Of a stretch of 64,000 nt of DNA, positions 17,613-27,760 are shown piece by piece. How positions within the stretch are numbered: position 1 is the first letter of the stretch; each line of letters starts with the position of its first letter. The position numbers were made by a program, and so were the translations under genes. Location of the stretch: NCBI GenBank assembly GCA_014802435.1, contig JAAVCG010000006.1:121195-185194 (forward strand). Direction: 5' to 3'. Under the pieces are notes generated by a model that was given only the letters and a program-made list of their open reading frames with translations, was not told where the DNA came from and searched no databases. The stretch comes from Bacteroides sp. (GTDB lineage Bacteria > Bacteroidota > Bacteroidia > Bacteroidales > Muribaculaceae).

Positions 17613-20603
17613 TTAGTTGTCGGTGGGGAGAATCGGGCGATCATTGGGGATATCGGCCTTGGGGCATGCCGGCGCATGGATAGTTGAAATCTTCTGGCGG
17701 AGTTCGTCAGAGAGGGGACGGATTGTGCCGTCGGCCTCGAGGGCTTCCATATCTGCCTTGAATTCGTCAAACATATCCTGGGTCATGATATAGTATTGCA
17801 GACCGTAGTCGCCTTGTTCGAGGGCGCAGACTGAGAGGCAGCCGAAGCGTTCGAAGTAGCTCCAGAGGTTATAACCGGTCAGGCGAGAAGCCTTGCGGAC
17901 GAAGTTCATCACATAAGGAGCCGAGTTTTGCAGCCAGTTGTGGCTTCCGTCGGTCAGGAAGTAGCCCTTTTGGGTCCATACGGAGTTAGGATACTGTTCA
18001 ATAAACTGCTCGGCCTTATTGATAGAGGCGTCAGTTGTTTTGTTGCCATTGAAGATAGAGGCGAGGAGCTCGTATTTGTCAACTCCGTCGTTCTTTTCAA
18101 TTGAAGAGCCTTCCGGATAGTCGTTCTGGCGGAGCGATTCAAAGAGGTCGGGCCAGAGGTCGGGACGCTTGTCAGCTTCAGGGCATTCGGCATTTTCATT
18201 GGCAAACCAGTACATCAGGTTGACGTACGGGCCAAGGTTCAGCTCGCCGTTATTGCTTGAGTAGGCTTCAATGGCGTTGAGCGCGCTGCAGGAGTTGACT
18301 ATGTTTTGAGATGCTTCAGCAAAGGGAGCTTCGCCATCTTTGGGGGCGAATCGGCGGGTGGGATACTTGGGCTGATTGATAGCGAAGTCTCTCAGTTCCT
18401 TACACCATCCGAATGCGTTGCCTGCTTTTGCGGCATTGGCGGCATCAGAGCGGCATGACATGACGATGTTGTCAACGCTATTGGAGGTTTTGGTTTCGCC
18501 GTTCTCGGGAGCGGTGATTTCGCGGTTATAGTTGTCGTTGAGGAAGATTTTCTGGATGTGGCCGGGTTGTTCAACTCCGTTTTGCATGTAGCTCTGCCAT
18601 TTGTAAGTGGGGTAGCGGCCGGGGTTGACGTCGATGGGATAACCCATATGGGCTACGTTATAGGCCGAGAAGATATTGTTAGTAACTTCGGCGCAGGCGC
18701 TCCAACGGAAGTAGGGCGCCATCTGGTGCTGGTGGCCCCATTCGTGGCTGAGGCCCCAAATGGCGTCATTGTCATTGTCCATGAGGTTCGTCGGGTTGCA
18801 GACACGATATTGGGTATTGTACATGAACGACGGACCCATAGCGCCCTGGAACATATAATAGGTATAGTTCACATAGGCCATGGTGCGGTTTTTAGGCACG
18901 CGGTTATATTTTTCAACGCCCAGCACGCGGTGTTCCCAGATGATGAGTTCGTCGAAAATATTGAGCAGGCGCACCCATTCGCCGTTGGCGTATTGCTTGA
19001 GGGCTTCGGTTTGCCAGGTTGACTGAGTGCGGGTTCCGAGGCAGTCCATCACGGGATAGACGGCATTGTCAAGCACAGCCTTGTTTTCAGCGTTGGTCTT
19101 GGTATTGGAGATGAAGCCGTTGACCAGACCGCCTACGATGTGGACGGTAACGTCTGTTCCGGTTCCGTTTTCAACTCCTTGGTCGTCGAAGTTATTGACG
19201 TAGGCCAGACACATATCGTCGCCGACGACGCGCTTGTTGGGACGGTTGGGCACGGGGATGTCGATAACGTTTACGCCGTTGTGGAGGACATAGTTGCGGG
19301 ATTCGCCGCCCCATTTAATGTCGCGGGTGCCGCCGTCGGAGTTGGCGTCGGCAACGGTGTAGAGTTCGTGTCCGTGCCAGTAATAGAGGGCGAGGTCAAT
19401 TGACTTTTTGTTGCCCGTCAGGCCGTCGACGATGACGGTATACTTGCCGGGAGTGAGCGCTACGCCCGTAACGCCGGCATACTGGGAATAGAGCTTGCCG
19501 GGGGCGTTCCATTCTTCGGCCAGGGTTGCGGGATGTTTGATGGCTTCATGGGTTGAAACGAGGCCTTCGGAGCTATATTTTCCGTCGAGCATCATCTGGG
19601 CCAGTTCCTTGAGCAGGGGGTTGCCGATGGCGTCAACCTGAGCCTGGGTGGTGCCGGGTTTGAGGGCGGAGTAGACTCCGTCAGTGAAGAGTTCGGCGCC
19701 GCTGATTTCCTGAGCGGGCTTCATGAACTGCATTTCGGCGCAAGAGGCAAAGGCCATAGAGGCGTTGGCATTATTATAGCCGCTATGCACGATGAAGCGG
19801 ATTGCGTGAATATCCTTTTGCAGGGATTCCGGAATGGCTACGGAGCTTGATGAGGAGCTGTATTTGAAGTCAAAGAGCTCGTCCTGGATTGAGGTCCATG
19901 AGAAGTTGCGGTCAGCGTCCATCTTGCCCACTTGGATGTCAACAAGTCCGAAGTTACCGTTGTTGCCGCCCTCGGAGCGGGGAATGTAAGTGATGGAGGC
20001 TACGTCGACGGTCTGGCTGACGGGAGCATCCTTGGCCGTGAAGTAGTATTCCATGACGGGCCATTCATCTTCCTTGGTGGGGTTGAAGGCGGAATAAGAT
20101 GTGTGATAGAGGGTGTTGAGGTTTTTATCGTAGGTCTTTTCGAGGCTTTCAGATGTGGAGTTAGCACGACCTACGTTTTTGGCGCAAGCGTCCTTGCACC
20201 AAACGGGTTGAACCATCGTTGCGTCAACCGTGGCCTGAGCCTCGGCGCTGAGGTCCCATCCGGGTTGGCGAATGGTGAGCACTCCGGAGCCTCCGGCTGC
20301 GGTGTGGACATTGAGCATTGCGCTGCGGCTTGAGCCGGCAGGGTTTTCGTCAACGAGGAGAGTCAGTTTGCCGTCGCTGATGCGGGGGGTAATCCAGCTA
20401 TCGCCGCTGACGGCATAAGTGTAGCGAGTGAAGGTGGGGACTTCAACTTCCACTCCCTCGGAGCTTTCGAGGTTGATGGAGTTGTTGCCGAACACAACCA
20501 CACCGCCTTGTGATGCCGGCAGGTTGGCCTGCGCATTGGCAACTGTTGCGGTTGCCAGCCCGAGGCCGACAACTAACAATGCAGAAATGGTATTAGTTTT
20601 CAT
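17613..20603 (-). CDS. BACON domain plus M60 family (enhancin-like) metallopeptidase
   Basis: N-terminal BACON-like region; HEWGHQHQ zinc motif followed by downstream E (HExxH...E gluzincin). Confidence 0.85.
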   Translation of the reverse strand: MKTNTISALLVVGLGLATATVANAQANLPASQGGVVVFGNNSINLESSEGVEVEVPTFTRYTYAVSGDSWITPRISDGKLTLLVDENPAGSSRSAMLNVHTAAGGSGVLTIRQPGWDLSAEAQATVDATMVQPVWCKDACAKNVGRANSTSESLEKTYDKNLNTLYHTSYSAFNPTKEDEWPVMEYYFTAKDAPVSQTVDVASITYIPRSEGGNNGNFGLVDIQVGKMDADRNFSWTSIQDELFDFKYSSSSSSVAIPESLQKDIHAIRFIVHSGYNNANASMAFASCAEMQFMKPAQEISGAELFTDGVYSALKPGTTQAQVDAIGNPLLKELAQMMLDGKYSSEGLVSTHEAIKHPATLAEEWNAPGKLYSQYAGVTGVALTPGKYTVIVDGLTGNKKSIDLALYYWHGHELYTVADANSDGGTRDIKWGGESRNYVLHNGVNVIDIPVPNRPNKRVVGDDMCLAYVNNFDDQGVENGTGTDVTVHIVGGLVNGFISNTKTNAENKAVLDNAVYPVMDCLGTRTQSTWQTEALKQYANGEWVRLLNIFDELIIWEHRVLGVEKYNRVPKNRTMAYVNYTYYMFQGAMGPSFMYNTQYRVCNPTNLMDNDNDAIWGLSHEWGHQHQMAPYFRWSACAEVTNNIFSAYNVAHMGYPIDVNPGRYPTYKWQSYMQNGVEQPGHIQKIFLNDNYNREITAPENGETKTSNSVDNIVMSCRSDAANAAKAGNAFGWCKELRDFAINQPKYPTRRFAPKDGEAPFAEASQNIVNSCSALNAIEAYSSNNGELNLGPYVNLMYWFANENAECPEADKRPDLWPDLFESLRQNDYPEGSSIEKNDGVDKYELLASIFNGNKTTDASINKAEQFIEQYPNSVWTQKGYFLTDGSHNWLQNSAPYVMNFVRKASRLTGYNLWSYFERFGCLSVCALEQGDYGLQYYIMTQDMFDEFKADMEALEADGTIRPLSDELRQKISTIHAPACPKADIPNDRPILPTDN

Positions 20604-20742
20604 TAAAATTATAGATAATGTATTGATTATTTTATGATTGGTGTGTACTGATGGCTTAGGTGCACATTAGATACTATCGGCAAATTTACGGTTAAAATCA
20701 AAGATTTGCAAACTTTTTAGCAAAAAAAATCAAAAAAAGTCG

Positions 20743-20750
20743 TAAATTTG
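20743..20750 (+). promoter_or_regulatory. Bacteroides-type -7 element for the DEAD-box helicase gene
   Basis: TAAATTTG matches TAnnTTTG; predicted TSS is about the first base of the repeat array. Confidence 0.5.
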
Positions 20751-20760
20751 CAGAAGGAAA

Positions 20761-20917
20761 CAGTGGTTTAACAGTAGTTGAACAGTCGTTTAACGGTTGT
20801 TTAACAGTGGTTGAACAGTGGTTGAATGGTTGTTTAATCGTTCACTTCGTTCACTGTTAAATCTTTGTTCAACCACGTTCAACCACTGTTAAACCACCAT
20901 TCAACTACCGTTCAACC
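20761..20917 (+). repeat. Array of 11 bp repeats in direct, then inverted orientation (5'UTR)
   Basis: Seven units of (c)agtggttgaa-type followed, after a short centre, by six ttcaaccactg-type units; ends 12 bp before the helicase ATG. Confidence 0.9.
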
Positions 20918-20929
20918 TATAACCGCAAT

Positions 20930-22171
20930 ATGCTTTTTGAAGATCTTGATTTGACCGACGACGTCCTCGACGCCTTGTATGATATGCACTTTGATGAGTG
21001 TACCCCAATCCAGGAGCGGGCTATTCCCGCTGCCCTCCGCGGACGTGACCTCATCGCCGTAGCTCAGACCGGAACGGGGAAGACCGCAGCGTTCCTCCTG
21101 CCCGTAATCAATGAATTGGGCAAACGTGAGGCTTCTAACCATATTAAATGCGTCGTGATGACCCCCACTCGCGAACTCGCTCTTCAAATTGACCAGCAGT
21201 TGCAAGGATTCAGCTATTTTCTGCCTATTAGCTCATTGCCTATTTATGGAGGCACGGATGGCGCCGGATATGCCCGCCAACAGCATGGCCTGAAAACCGG
21301 AGCCGAAGTGGTTATTGCTACTCCCGGCCGCCTCTTGGCTCATATCTCAATGGGTTATGTCGACCTCTCGCAGGTTGAATTTTTCATTCTTGATGAGGCC
21401 GACCGGATGCTCGACATGGGATTTTATGACGACATCATGCAGATAGCCACGCGGCTGCCAAAGAAGCGCCAGACTCTGATGTTTTCAGCAACGATGCCGC
21501 CGAAGATTCAGAAGATGGCCAAGGCGCTGCTCGTTAATCCCGAGGAGATTAAAATTGCCGTCAGTAAGCCCGGCGAGAATATTCATCAACTGGCTTATGA
21601 TGTGCAGGAACCGCAAAAAGAGAGCCTTCTGCTTCATCTTTTTCAAACGATTAATTCGCGTCGCGTAATAGTTTTCTCGTCGTCGAAAATCAAGGTTAAG
21701 GAACTGGCCCGCACCCTGCGGCGCCTTAAAGTCAAGGCCGGGGAGATGCACTCTGACCTTGAGCAGCAGGCCCGCGAGGAGGTAATGCGCAATTTCCGTG
21801 CGGGAAATATTGATGTGCTTGTGGCTACGGATATTGTGGCGCGAGGAATTGATATTGATGATATTTCTATGGTGGTCAACTATGATGTGCCGCATGATGC
21901 CGAGGATTATGTCCATCGCATAGGTCGCACGGCCCGCGCCGGCGAAAGTGGAGTGGCCGTGACTCTCATCTCGCCTCGCGAACGCCGCAAATTCAAATTC
22001 ATTGAAGACTTCCTCGGCAAACCGGTCCCCAGAGGCAATCACTCCGACCAGTCAGACAGTTCAGACCAGTCAGACCAGTCAGACCAGTCCGACAGGTCCG
22101 ACAAGTCTGACAAAAAGCCGAGGAAAAAACGCAAATTCTATCATCGCCGTAAAAAAGATGATAAAAAATAA
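20930..22171 (+). CDS. DEAD-box ATP-dependent RNA helicase
   Basis: AQTGTGKTAAFLLP, PTRELA, DEAD, SAT, HRIGRTAR; low-complexity SDQ/SDK C-terminus. Confidence 0.95.
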   Translation: MLFEDLDLTDDVLDALYDMHFDECTPIQERAIPAALRGRDLIAVAQTGTGKTAAFLLPVINELGKREASNHIKCVVMTPTRELALQIDQQLQGFSYFLPISSLPIYGGTDGAGYARQQHGLKTGAEVVIATPGRLLAHISMGYVDLSQVEFFILDEADRMLDMGFYDDIMQIATRLPKKRQTLMFSATMPPKIQKMAKALLVNPEEIKIAVSKPGENIHQLAYDVQEPQKESLLLHLFQTINSRRVIVFSSSKIKVKELARTLRRLKVKAGEMHSDLEQQAREEVMRNFRAGNIDVLVATDIVARGIDIDDISMVVNYDVPHDAEDYVHRIGRTARAGESGVAVTLISPRERRKFKFIEDFLGKPVPRGNHSDQSDSSDQSDQSDQSDRSDKSDKKPRKKRKFYHRRKKDDKK

Positions 22172-22195
22172 TTTTGTAGTTTGACGATTTTTTTG

Positions 22196-22203
22196 TAACT
22201 TTG
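22196..22203 (+). promoter_or_regulatory. Bacteroides-type promoter -7 upstream of rpmE2
   Basis: TAACTTTG with TTTG at 22173-22176 (19 nt spacing). Confidence 0.6.
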
Positions 22204-22284
22204 CCGCGCCATTACGAATAACGGAGGGCTTACCATCCTCCTAAATTCATCCATATAATTTGATTAACTAACTGATTTTAAGAT

Positions 22285-22539
22285 ATGAAGAAAGACCTTC
22301 ACCCCGCAGATTATCGCGAAGTTGCCTTCAAGGACATGAGTAACGACGAGGTGTTTATCACCCGCAGCACCGTTGCCGCTAAGGAAACCATCACCATTGA
22401 CGGCGTTGAATACCCCCTGGTTAAGCTTGAAATCACCTCAAGCTCTCACCCCTTCTTCACCGGCAAGCAGAAGCTCGTCGATACCGCCGGTCGCGTCGAC
22501 AAGTTCATGAGCCGTTACGGCAACCGCGGCAAGAAGTAA
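22285..22539 (+). CDS. rpmE2: 50S ribosomal protein L31 type B
   Basis: [24 protein letters not shown]...[28 protein letters not shown]. Confidence 0.95.
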   Translation: MKKDLHPADYREVAFKDMSNDEVFITRSTVAAKETITIDGVEYPLVKLEITSSSHPFFTGKQKLVDTAGRVDKFMSRYGNRGKK

Positions 22540-22619
22540 TTTCTGCCCTGAAACCCATTCAAGCGGCGAACCATACTCTCCCCGGAGGACGGCTCGCCGC
22601 TAAAAATTTTAACCTCCAA

Positions 22620-23297
22620 GTGGATAGGCAAGTATTCCGATTCAAGCGCTTCGCCGTTAGCCATTCAGCCTCAGCAATGAAAGTGGGCACTGACGGCGTG
22701 ACTCTTGGCGCCTGGGCTCGATGTTCGGGGCGGGTGCTTGACGTCGGGGCCGGATGTGGGCTGATTGGACTGATGGCTGCTCAGCGCGGGGCGGAAATGG
22801 TTGATATGGTGGAACTTGACCCGGCGGCGGCTAATGAAGCTGAGGGCAATGTTGCCCGTTCGCCGTGGGTTGACCGCATTAAAGTTTATTGTGCTGATTT
22901 CTTGGAATTTAATCCGGAATGTCAGTATGATAATATAATCTCGAACCCGCCTTTTTTTGCTACGGGTGAGCTGGCCCCGGACCCGGCGCGCGCCGCTGCC
23001 CGCCATCAGGGCGATCTGACCCCTCAGGCGTTTATGGCCAAGGCGGTAAAATTACTTGCCCCGGGCGGCGCGGTCAGTGTGATTATTCCCGCTGACTTGC
23101 GCTCTGACTGGCAATTTGCGGCCGAACTTGTCGGACTCAGGCTCTCGCGCTCCGTTGGACTCTTCACGCGTCTTCGCGCCCTCGCGCCCCGGCGCGTTTT
23201 GCTCGAATTTTCTTCATCGGCAGGCGCCGGCGGGGAGGAGCGCCTCTATATCCAATCCTCTGACTATCAATCTCTCGTTAACGACTTTTACTTATGA
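22620..23297 (+). CDS. tRNA1(Val) A37 N6-methyltransferase-like protein
   Basis: FRFKRFAVSHSASAMKVGTDGVTLGAWA, SAM-binding GAGCGLIGLMAAQR, NPPFF; GTG start. Confidence 0.88.
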   Translation: MDRQVFRFKRFAVSHSASAMKVGTDGVTLGAWARCSGRVLDVGAGCGLIGLMAAQRGAEMVDMVELDPAAANEAEGNVARSPWVDRIKVYCADFLEFNPECQYDNIISNPPFFATGELAPDPARAAARHQGDLTPQAFMAKAVKLLAPGGAVSVIIPADLRSDWQFAAELVGLRLSRSVGLFTRLRALAPRRVLLEFSSSAGAGGEERLYIQSSDYQSLVNDFYL

Positions 23298-24106
23298 ATC
23301 TTTCATTGACTTTCGGGCGCCGGCTCTGGCTCTTGGTTCTCCTTTTTGTTTTAGGCGGAGTGTTGGCTCTGCTGTTTCAGAAGCTGATTATGGCTTTGCC
23401 TGTTGATGCTCAGGCCTCGCTGAGAATCTCGATGGTTTTCCAGCAGCTGCTGATGTTTTTGCTGCCGGCTGTAGGGTGTGCGGTGATGGTTACGCGCCGT
23501 CCTGCTGAGTTGCTGCAAATCAAGTCTTTGCCCTCGGCGCAGATGTTTGGTTTGGCCCTGCTGACTTTCCTGGTCTCCATTCCGGCGATGAACTGCATAA
23601 TCGAGGCTTTTGAAAATCTGCCGTGGTCGGCTGAAATTGTTATGGCTGAGGATGTTGCCAAGTCAACCATTGAAGGACTGATGGGGCAGGGGGTGGTTTC
23701 TGCGATTCTCAGTTGCTGCATTCTTGCTGTCCTTCCGGGGCTTTGTGAGGAGCTGTTTTTTCGCGGCGCGTTACAGAATCTCCTGCGCTCCAGGCCAATG
23801 TCTGTTCATCTTGCAGTCTGGCTCGCGGCCATAATTTTCTCGCTGATTCATTTCCAGCCTATCGGGTTTGTCCCCAGAATGTTACTTGGCGCCGGATTTG
23901 GTTATTTCGCCGTGTGGACCGGCTCGCTCTGGACCGCTATTGCCTGCCATATGGTTAATAATTTCATCTCGGTTATGGCAATGCAAACGGGCGTGGACCC
24001 CGATATTGTCGGATTGTCCACACCCGTTGTGAGTATTGTCTCGGTCGTGTTGACCGTCGTTGGGCTCAGGATGATTTATTCCAGGTTCATGTCCAGAGGA
24101 ATGTAG
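23294..24106 (+). CDS. CPBP family intramembrane metalloprotease
   Basis: CEELFFRGALQNLLR and FSLIHFQPIGFVPRMLLGAGFGYF motifs. Confidence 0.9.
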   Translation: MNLSLTFGRRLWLLVLLFVLGGVLALLFQKLIMALPVDAQASLRISMVFQQLLMFLLPAVGCAVMVTRRPAELLQIKSLPSAQMFGLALLTFLVSIPAMNCIIEAFENLPWSAEIVMAEDVAKSTIEGLMGQGVVSAILSCCILAVLPGLCEELFFRGALQNLLRSRPMSVHLAVWLAAIIFSLIHFQPIGFVPRMLLGAGFGYFAVWTGSLWTAIACHMVNNFISVMAMQTGVDPDIVGLSTPVVSIVSVVLTVVGLRMIYSRFMSRGM

Positions 24107-24663
24107 TGCTGATAGGGGTGGTCGCAGGCCGGACACTTCGTGGGAGGCTCTGTGCCGAAGTAGATGTAGCCGCAAACCAGACATTGCCATTGAATCGGTT
24201 CGTCACGTTTCCAGACGGTGCCGTTCTTGACCTGGTCAATCAATTTGCGGAAGCGCTTTTCATGGCGCGCTTCGATTTCGGCAATTGCGCGGAAATGGGC
24301 GGCAATGTCGGGAAATCCTTCATCGTCGGCGGTCTTGGCGAAGGCTATGTAAAGGTCAACTCCCTCGCTCTGCTCTTCTGAGGCGGCGATGGTGAGGTTT
24401 TCAAGGGTTGTGCCGATTACTCCGGCGTCAACCGTCAGGTCAATGTTGACTTGGCCGCCCTCAAGGTCCTTGAAGTAGATTTTGCTGTGGTGAAGCTCGT
24501 TGGCGGCAGTGTCCTGAAAGACTTTTGCTACGGGGTAATATAATTCTTTTTCAGCCTGTTGCGCATAATATGTGTAACGGGTATAGGCCATTGATTCGGC
24601 GGCATATGCCGTGACGAGGTTTTTCTCTGTCTGTGTGCCTTTAATGCTTTTTTGTGTTGCCAT
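24076..24663 (-). CDS. Rubrerythrin
   Basis: MATQKSIKGTQTEKNL...; C-terminal rubredoxin-like CLVCGYIYFGTEPPTKCPACDHPY; ORF track start at 24789 is probably too far upstream. Confidence 0.93.
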   Translation of the reverse strand: MATQKSIKGTQTEKNLVTAYAAESMAYTRYTYYAQQAEKELYYPVAKVFQDTAANELHHSKIYFKDLEGGQVNIDLTVDAGVIGTTLENLTIAASEEQSEGVDLYIAFAKTADDEGFPDIAAHFRAIAEIEARHEKRFRKLIDQVKNGTVWKRDEPIQWQCLVCGYIYFGTEPPTKCPACDHPYQHYIPLDMNLE

Positions 24664-24819
24664 AGTAATTTTGGATTTAGAATAGTTTCTGCCTTTTAAA
24701 CGCCTGCTTTGTCGGTTTGGTTCAGTTGAAATTTCGGTTAGTTTGATGCTCAATATTGAAAAATTAACCATTTTTGTAACTTTTTTCATTATTCATTTTT
24801 AATTCTACATTTTTTTTCG

Positions 24820-24827
24820 TATCTTTG
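24820..24827 (+). promoter_or_regulatory. Bacteroides-type promoter -7 upstream of thrS
   Basis: TATCTTTG 26 bp before the thrS ATG. Confidence 0.5.
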
Positions 24828-24853
24828 CACCCGATTTTTGTACTATCATTAAG

Positions 24854-26791
24854 ATGATTAACATTACTTTTCCCGACGGGAGCGTCAAGCAATTCGAAGC
24901 AGGCGTAACCCCGCTGCAAATAGCTGAATCAATCAGTCCGCGTCTGGCACAGGATGTGCTGGCCGCTAAAGTCGGAGGCAAGGAGTGGGATCTTACCCGC
25001 CCCATTGAGGCCGACGCTGACCTGCATTTATATAAGTGGGAGGACCCCGAAGGCAAGCACGCTTTCTGGCATTCGTCCGCTCACCTTCTTGCTGAAGCTC
25101 TCCAGGAACTCTATCCCGGAGTGAAGTTCGGCATCGGACCCGCTATTGAAAACGGGTTCTACTATGATATTGACACCAATGGCCACACTCTGACGTCGGC
25201 CGATTTTGCCAATATCGAAAAGAAAATGCTCGAACTCGCACGCCGAAAGGAGCCGATTGTTCGCGCTGAAATCTCTAAGGCTGATGCTCTCAAGGCCTTT
25301 GGCGAGCGCGGCGAAGAATATAAGTGTGAACTCATTTCCGAGCTTGAAGACGGAACCATCACCACTTATACTCAAGGCGCATTTACTGACCTCTGCCGCG
25401 GTCCTCACCTGCCCTCTACGGCACCCATCAAGGCTGTGAAAATCATGAGCCTGGCCGGTGCTTACTGGCGCGGCGACGAAAAGCGCAACCAGCTTGTGCG
25501 CGTCTATGGTATCACGTTCCCCAAGCAGAAGATGCTTGACGAATACCTGGCTCTCCTTGAGGAAGCTAAAAAGCGTGACCATCGCAAACTCGGCAAGGAA
25601 ATGGGCCTCTTCGCTTTCAGTGCCAACGTTGGTCAGGGTCTGCCCCTTTGGCTTCCCAAAGGCGCCGCCCTGCGTGATCGCCTCGAGCAATTCCTCCGCA
25701 AGATTCAAAAACAGTATGGTTACCAGCAGGTAATCACTCCCCATATCGGCAATAAGAACCTCTACGTCACTTCCGGCCACTATGCCAAGTATGGCAAGGA
25801 CTCATTCCAGCCCATCCTGACCCCCGAAGAAGGCGAAGAATATCTGCTCAAGCCGATGAACTGCCCTCACCACTGTGAGATTTTCCGCGCAGCTCCCCGC
25901 TCATATCGCGAACTGCCTCTGCGCCTTGCCGAGTTCGGCACCGTCTATCGCTACGAGCAGAGCGGCGAACTCCATGGCCTGACCCGTGTGCGCGGTTTCA
26001 CTCAGGATGACGCTCACATCTATTGTGCCCCGGATCAGATTAAAGATGAATTCCTGAAGGTTATGGACATTATCCTCTATATCTTCAAGGCTCTGAAATT
26101 TGATAACTACGAGGCTCAAATCTCCCTGCGTGACCCCAACAATAAGGACAAATACATCGGTTCTGACGAAAACTGGCACAAAGCCGAACAGGCAATCATT
26201 GAAGCCTGTGCCGAAAAGGGCATCAACGCCCGCACCGAACTCGGCGAAGCCGCTTTCTATGGTCCGAAACTTGACTTTATGGTTAAGGACGCACTGGGCC
26301 GCCGCTGGCAGCTCGGCACAATTCAGGTGGACTATAACCTCCCCGAGCGTTTCCAGCTTGAATACACCGGCGCCGATAATCAGAAGCATCGCCCCGTAAT
26401 GATCCATCGCGCCCCCTTCGGCTCTATGGAACGCTTCGTCGCCGTGCTCCTCGAACACACTGCCGGTAAATTCCCCCTTTGGCTCGCTCCCGAACAGGCT
26501 ATTATTCTCCCCATCTCCGAGAAGTTTAATGACTATGCCTATGAGGTTAAGCGCCAGCTTGAACTCCTTGACATCCGCGTCAGCGTTGATGACCGTAACG
26601 AAAAAATCGGACGTAAGATTCGCGATAACGAACTCAATCGCGTCCCCTATATGCTCATCGTCGGCGAAAAAGAAGCCGAAAATGGCGAAGTTTCTGTCAG
26701 AAAACAGGGCGAAGGTGACAAGGGCTCAGTTAAAATTGCTACCTTTGCAGAAAATCTGACTCAGGAAGTCAACCAAATGATTAACCAATAA
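24854..26791 (+). CDS. thrS: Threonyl-tRNA synthetase
   Basis: TGS domain, [21 protein letters not shown], class II motifs. Confidence 0.97.
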   Translation: MINITFPDGSVKQFEAGVTPLQIAESISPRLAQDVLAAKVGGKEWDLTRPIEADADLHLYKWEDPEGKHAFWHSSAHLLAEALQELYPGVKFGIGPAIENGFYYDIDTNGHTLTSADFANIEKKMLELARRKEPIVRAEISKADALKAFGERGEEYKCELISELEDGTITTYTQGAFTDLCRGPHLPSTAPIKAVKIMSLAGAYWRGDEKRNQLVRVYGITFPKQKMLDEYLALLEEAKKRDHRKLGKEMGLFAFSANVGQGLPLWLPKGAALRDRLEQFLRKIQKQYGYQQVITPHIGNKNLYVTSGHYAKYGKDSFQPILTPEEGEEYLLKPMNCPHHCEIFRAAPRSYRELPLRLAEFGTVYRYEQSGELHGLTRVRGFTQDDAHIYCAPDQIKDEFLKVMDIILYIFKALKFDNYEAQISLRDPNNKDKYIGSDENWHKAEQAIIEACAEKGINARTELGEAAFYGPKLDFMVKDALGRRWQLGTIQVDYNLPERFQLEYTGADNQKHRPVMIHRAPFGSMERFVAVLLEHTAGKFPLWLAPEQAIILPISEKFNDYAYEVKRQLELLDIRVSVDDRNEKIGRKIRDNELNRVPYMLIVGEKEAENGEVSVRKQGEGDKGSVKIATFAENLTQEVNQMINQ

Positions 26792-26801
26792 CCCCAACTG
26801 A

Positions 26802-27395
26802 ATGGCAAAAAAACCGGTCTACCGACCCCGCCCCGCCGCGCCGCGCCCTGCCGCCGGCCCCCGTCAGCGTCCCTCAGGGCCGCAGAAACAGGAACTCCAC
26901 GCAATTAATGACCACATCCGCGCTCAGGAAGTGCGCCTCGTAGGCGATAACGTGGAGCAAGGCATCTATCCCATTCAGAAGGCGCTGGAGCTTGCCGACG
27001 AGCTCGAACTCGACCTCGTTGAAATCTCTCCTAATGCCGAGCCCCCGGTCTGCAAGATTCTTGACTACCAAAAGTTCCTCTATCAGCAGAAGAAGCACCA
27101 GAAGGAACAGAAGGCCAAGGCCGTTAAAGTAGTCGTCAAGGAAATCAGATTCGGACCGCAGACTGATGATCATGACTATAACTTCAAGCTCAAGCACGCC
27201 ATCGGATTCCTCCAGGAAGGCGCCAAAGTGAAGGCTTACGTTTTCTTCAAAGGCCGCTCTATCCTCTTTAAGGAACAGGGCGAGGTGCTCCTCCTCCGCT
27301 TTGCTAACGACCTTGAAGAATATGGCAAAGTTGAACAGATGCCCCTGCTTGAAGGCAAGCGCATGATTATCATGCTCACTCCCAAAAAGAAATAA
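26802..27395 (+). CDS. infC: Translation initiation factor IF-3
   Basis: [15 protein letters not shown]...[22 protein letters not shown]; thrS-infC-rpmI-rplT order. Confidence 0.96.
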   Translation: MAKKPVYRPRPAAPRPAAGPRQRPSGPQKQELHAINDHIRAQEVRLVGDNVEQGIYPIQKALELADELELDLVEISPNAEPPVCKILDYQKFLYQQKKHQKEQKAKAVKVVVKEIRFGPQTDDHDYNFKLKHAIGFLQEGAKVKAYVFFKGRSILFKEQGEVLLLRFANDLEEYGKVEQMPLLEGKRMIIMLTPKKK

Positions 27396-27431
27396 AAAAC
27401 ACTCTATTTTTTAATTAATAACAACAAACAA

Positions 27432-27629
27432 ATGCCGAAGATTAAGACTAACGCCGGTACCAAAAAGAGGTTCGCCCTTACCGGCTCAGGAAAAATCAAG
27501 AGAAAGCACGCTTTCAAGAGCCACATTCTCACCAAGAAGACTAACAAGCAGAAGCGCAACCTGACCCACAGCGGCCTCGTTTCTTCCTGCGACGAAAAGA
27601 ACGTTAAGAAACTTCTCGGTCTGAAGTAA
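27432..27629 (+). CDS. rpmI: 50S ribosomal protein L35
   Basis: [36 protein letters not shown]. Confidence 0.97.
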   Translation: MPKIKTNAGTKKRFALTGSGKIKRKHAFKSHILTKKTNKQKRNLTHSGLVSSCDEKNVKKLLGLK

Positions 27630-27760
27630 GCCCCGGGCTTGACTCCACTCCTGATAACCTTAGAGTTAATCACAAAAACTAACCAATCTATTAACCGAAT
27701 GACCAGCCCGAAAGTGTCCTGATGCAGGACCGCTGACATTCACAAAACTAAGCATTTACT

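Noticed and set aside
20761-20917. Possible CRISPR or iteron origin array
   Set aside because: Units are 11 bp without spacers and switch orientation mid-array; no replication or cas genes nearby. Kept as a leader/repeat finding instead.
22204-22284. rpmE2 leader with GGAGG/CCTCC hairpin as an L31 autoregulatory motif
   Set aside because: Only a 5 bp stem is visible; could easily be chance without comparative data.
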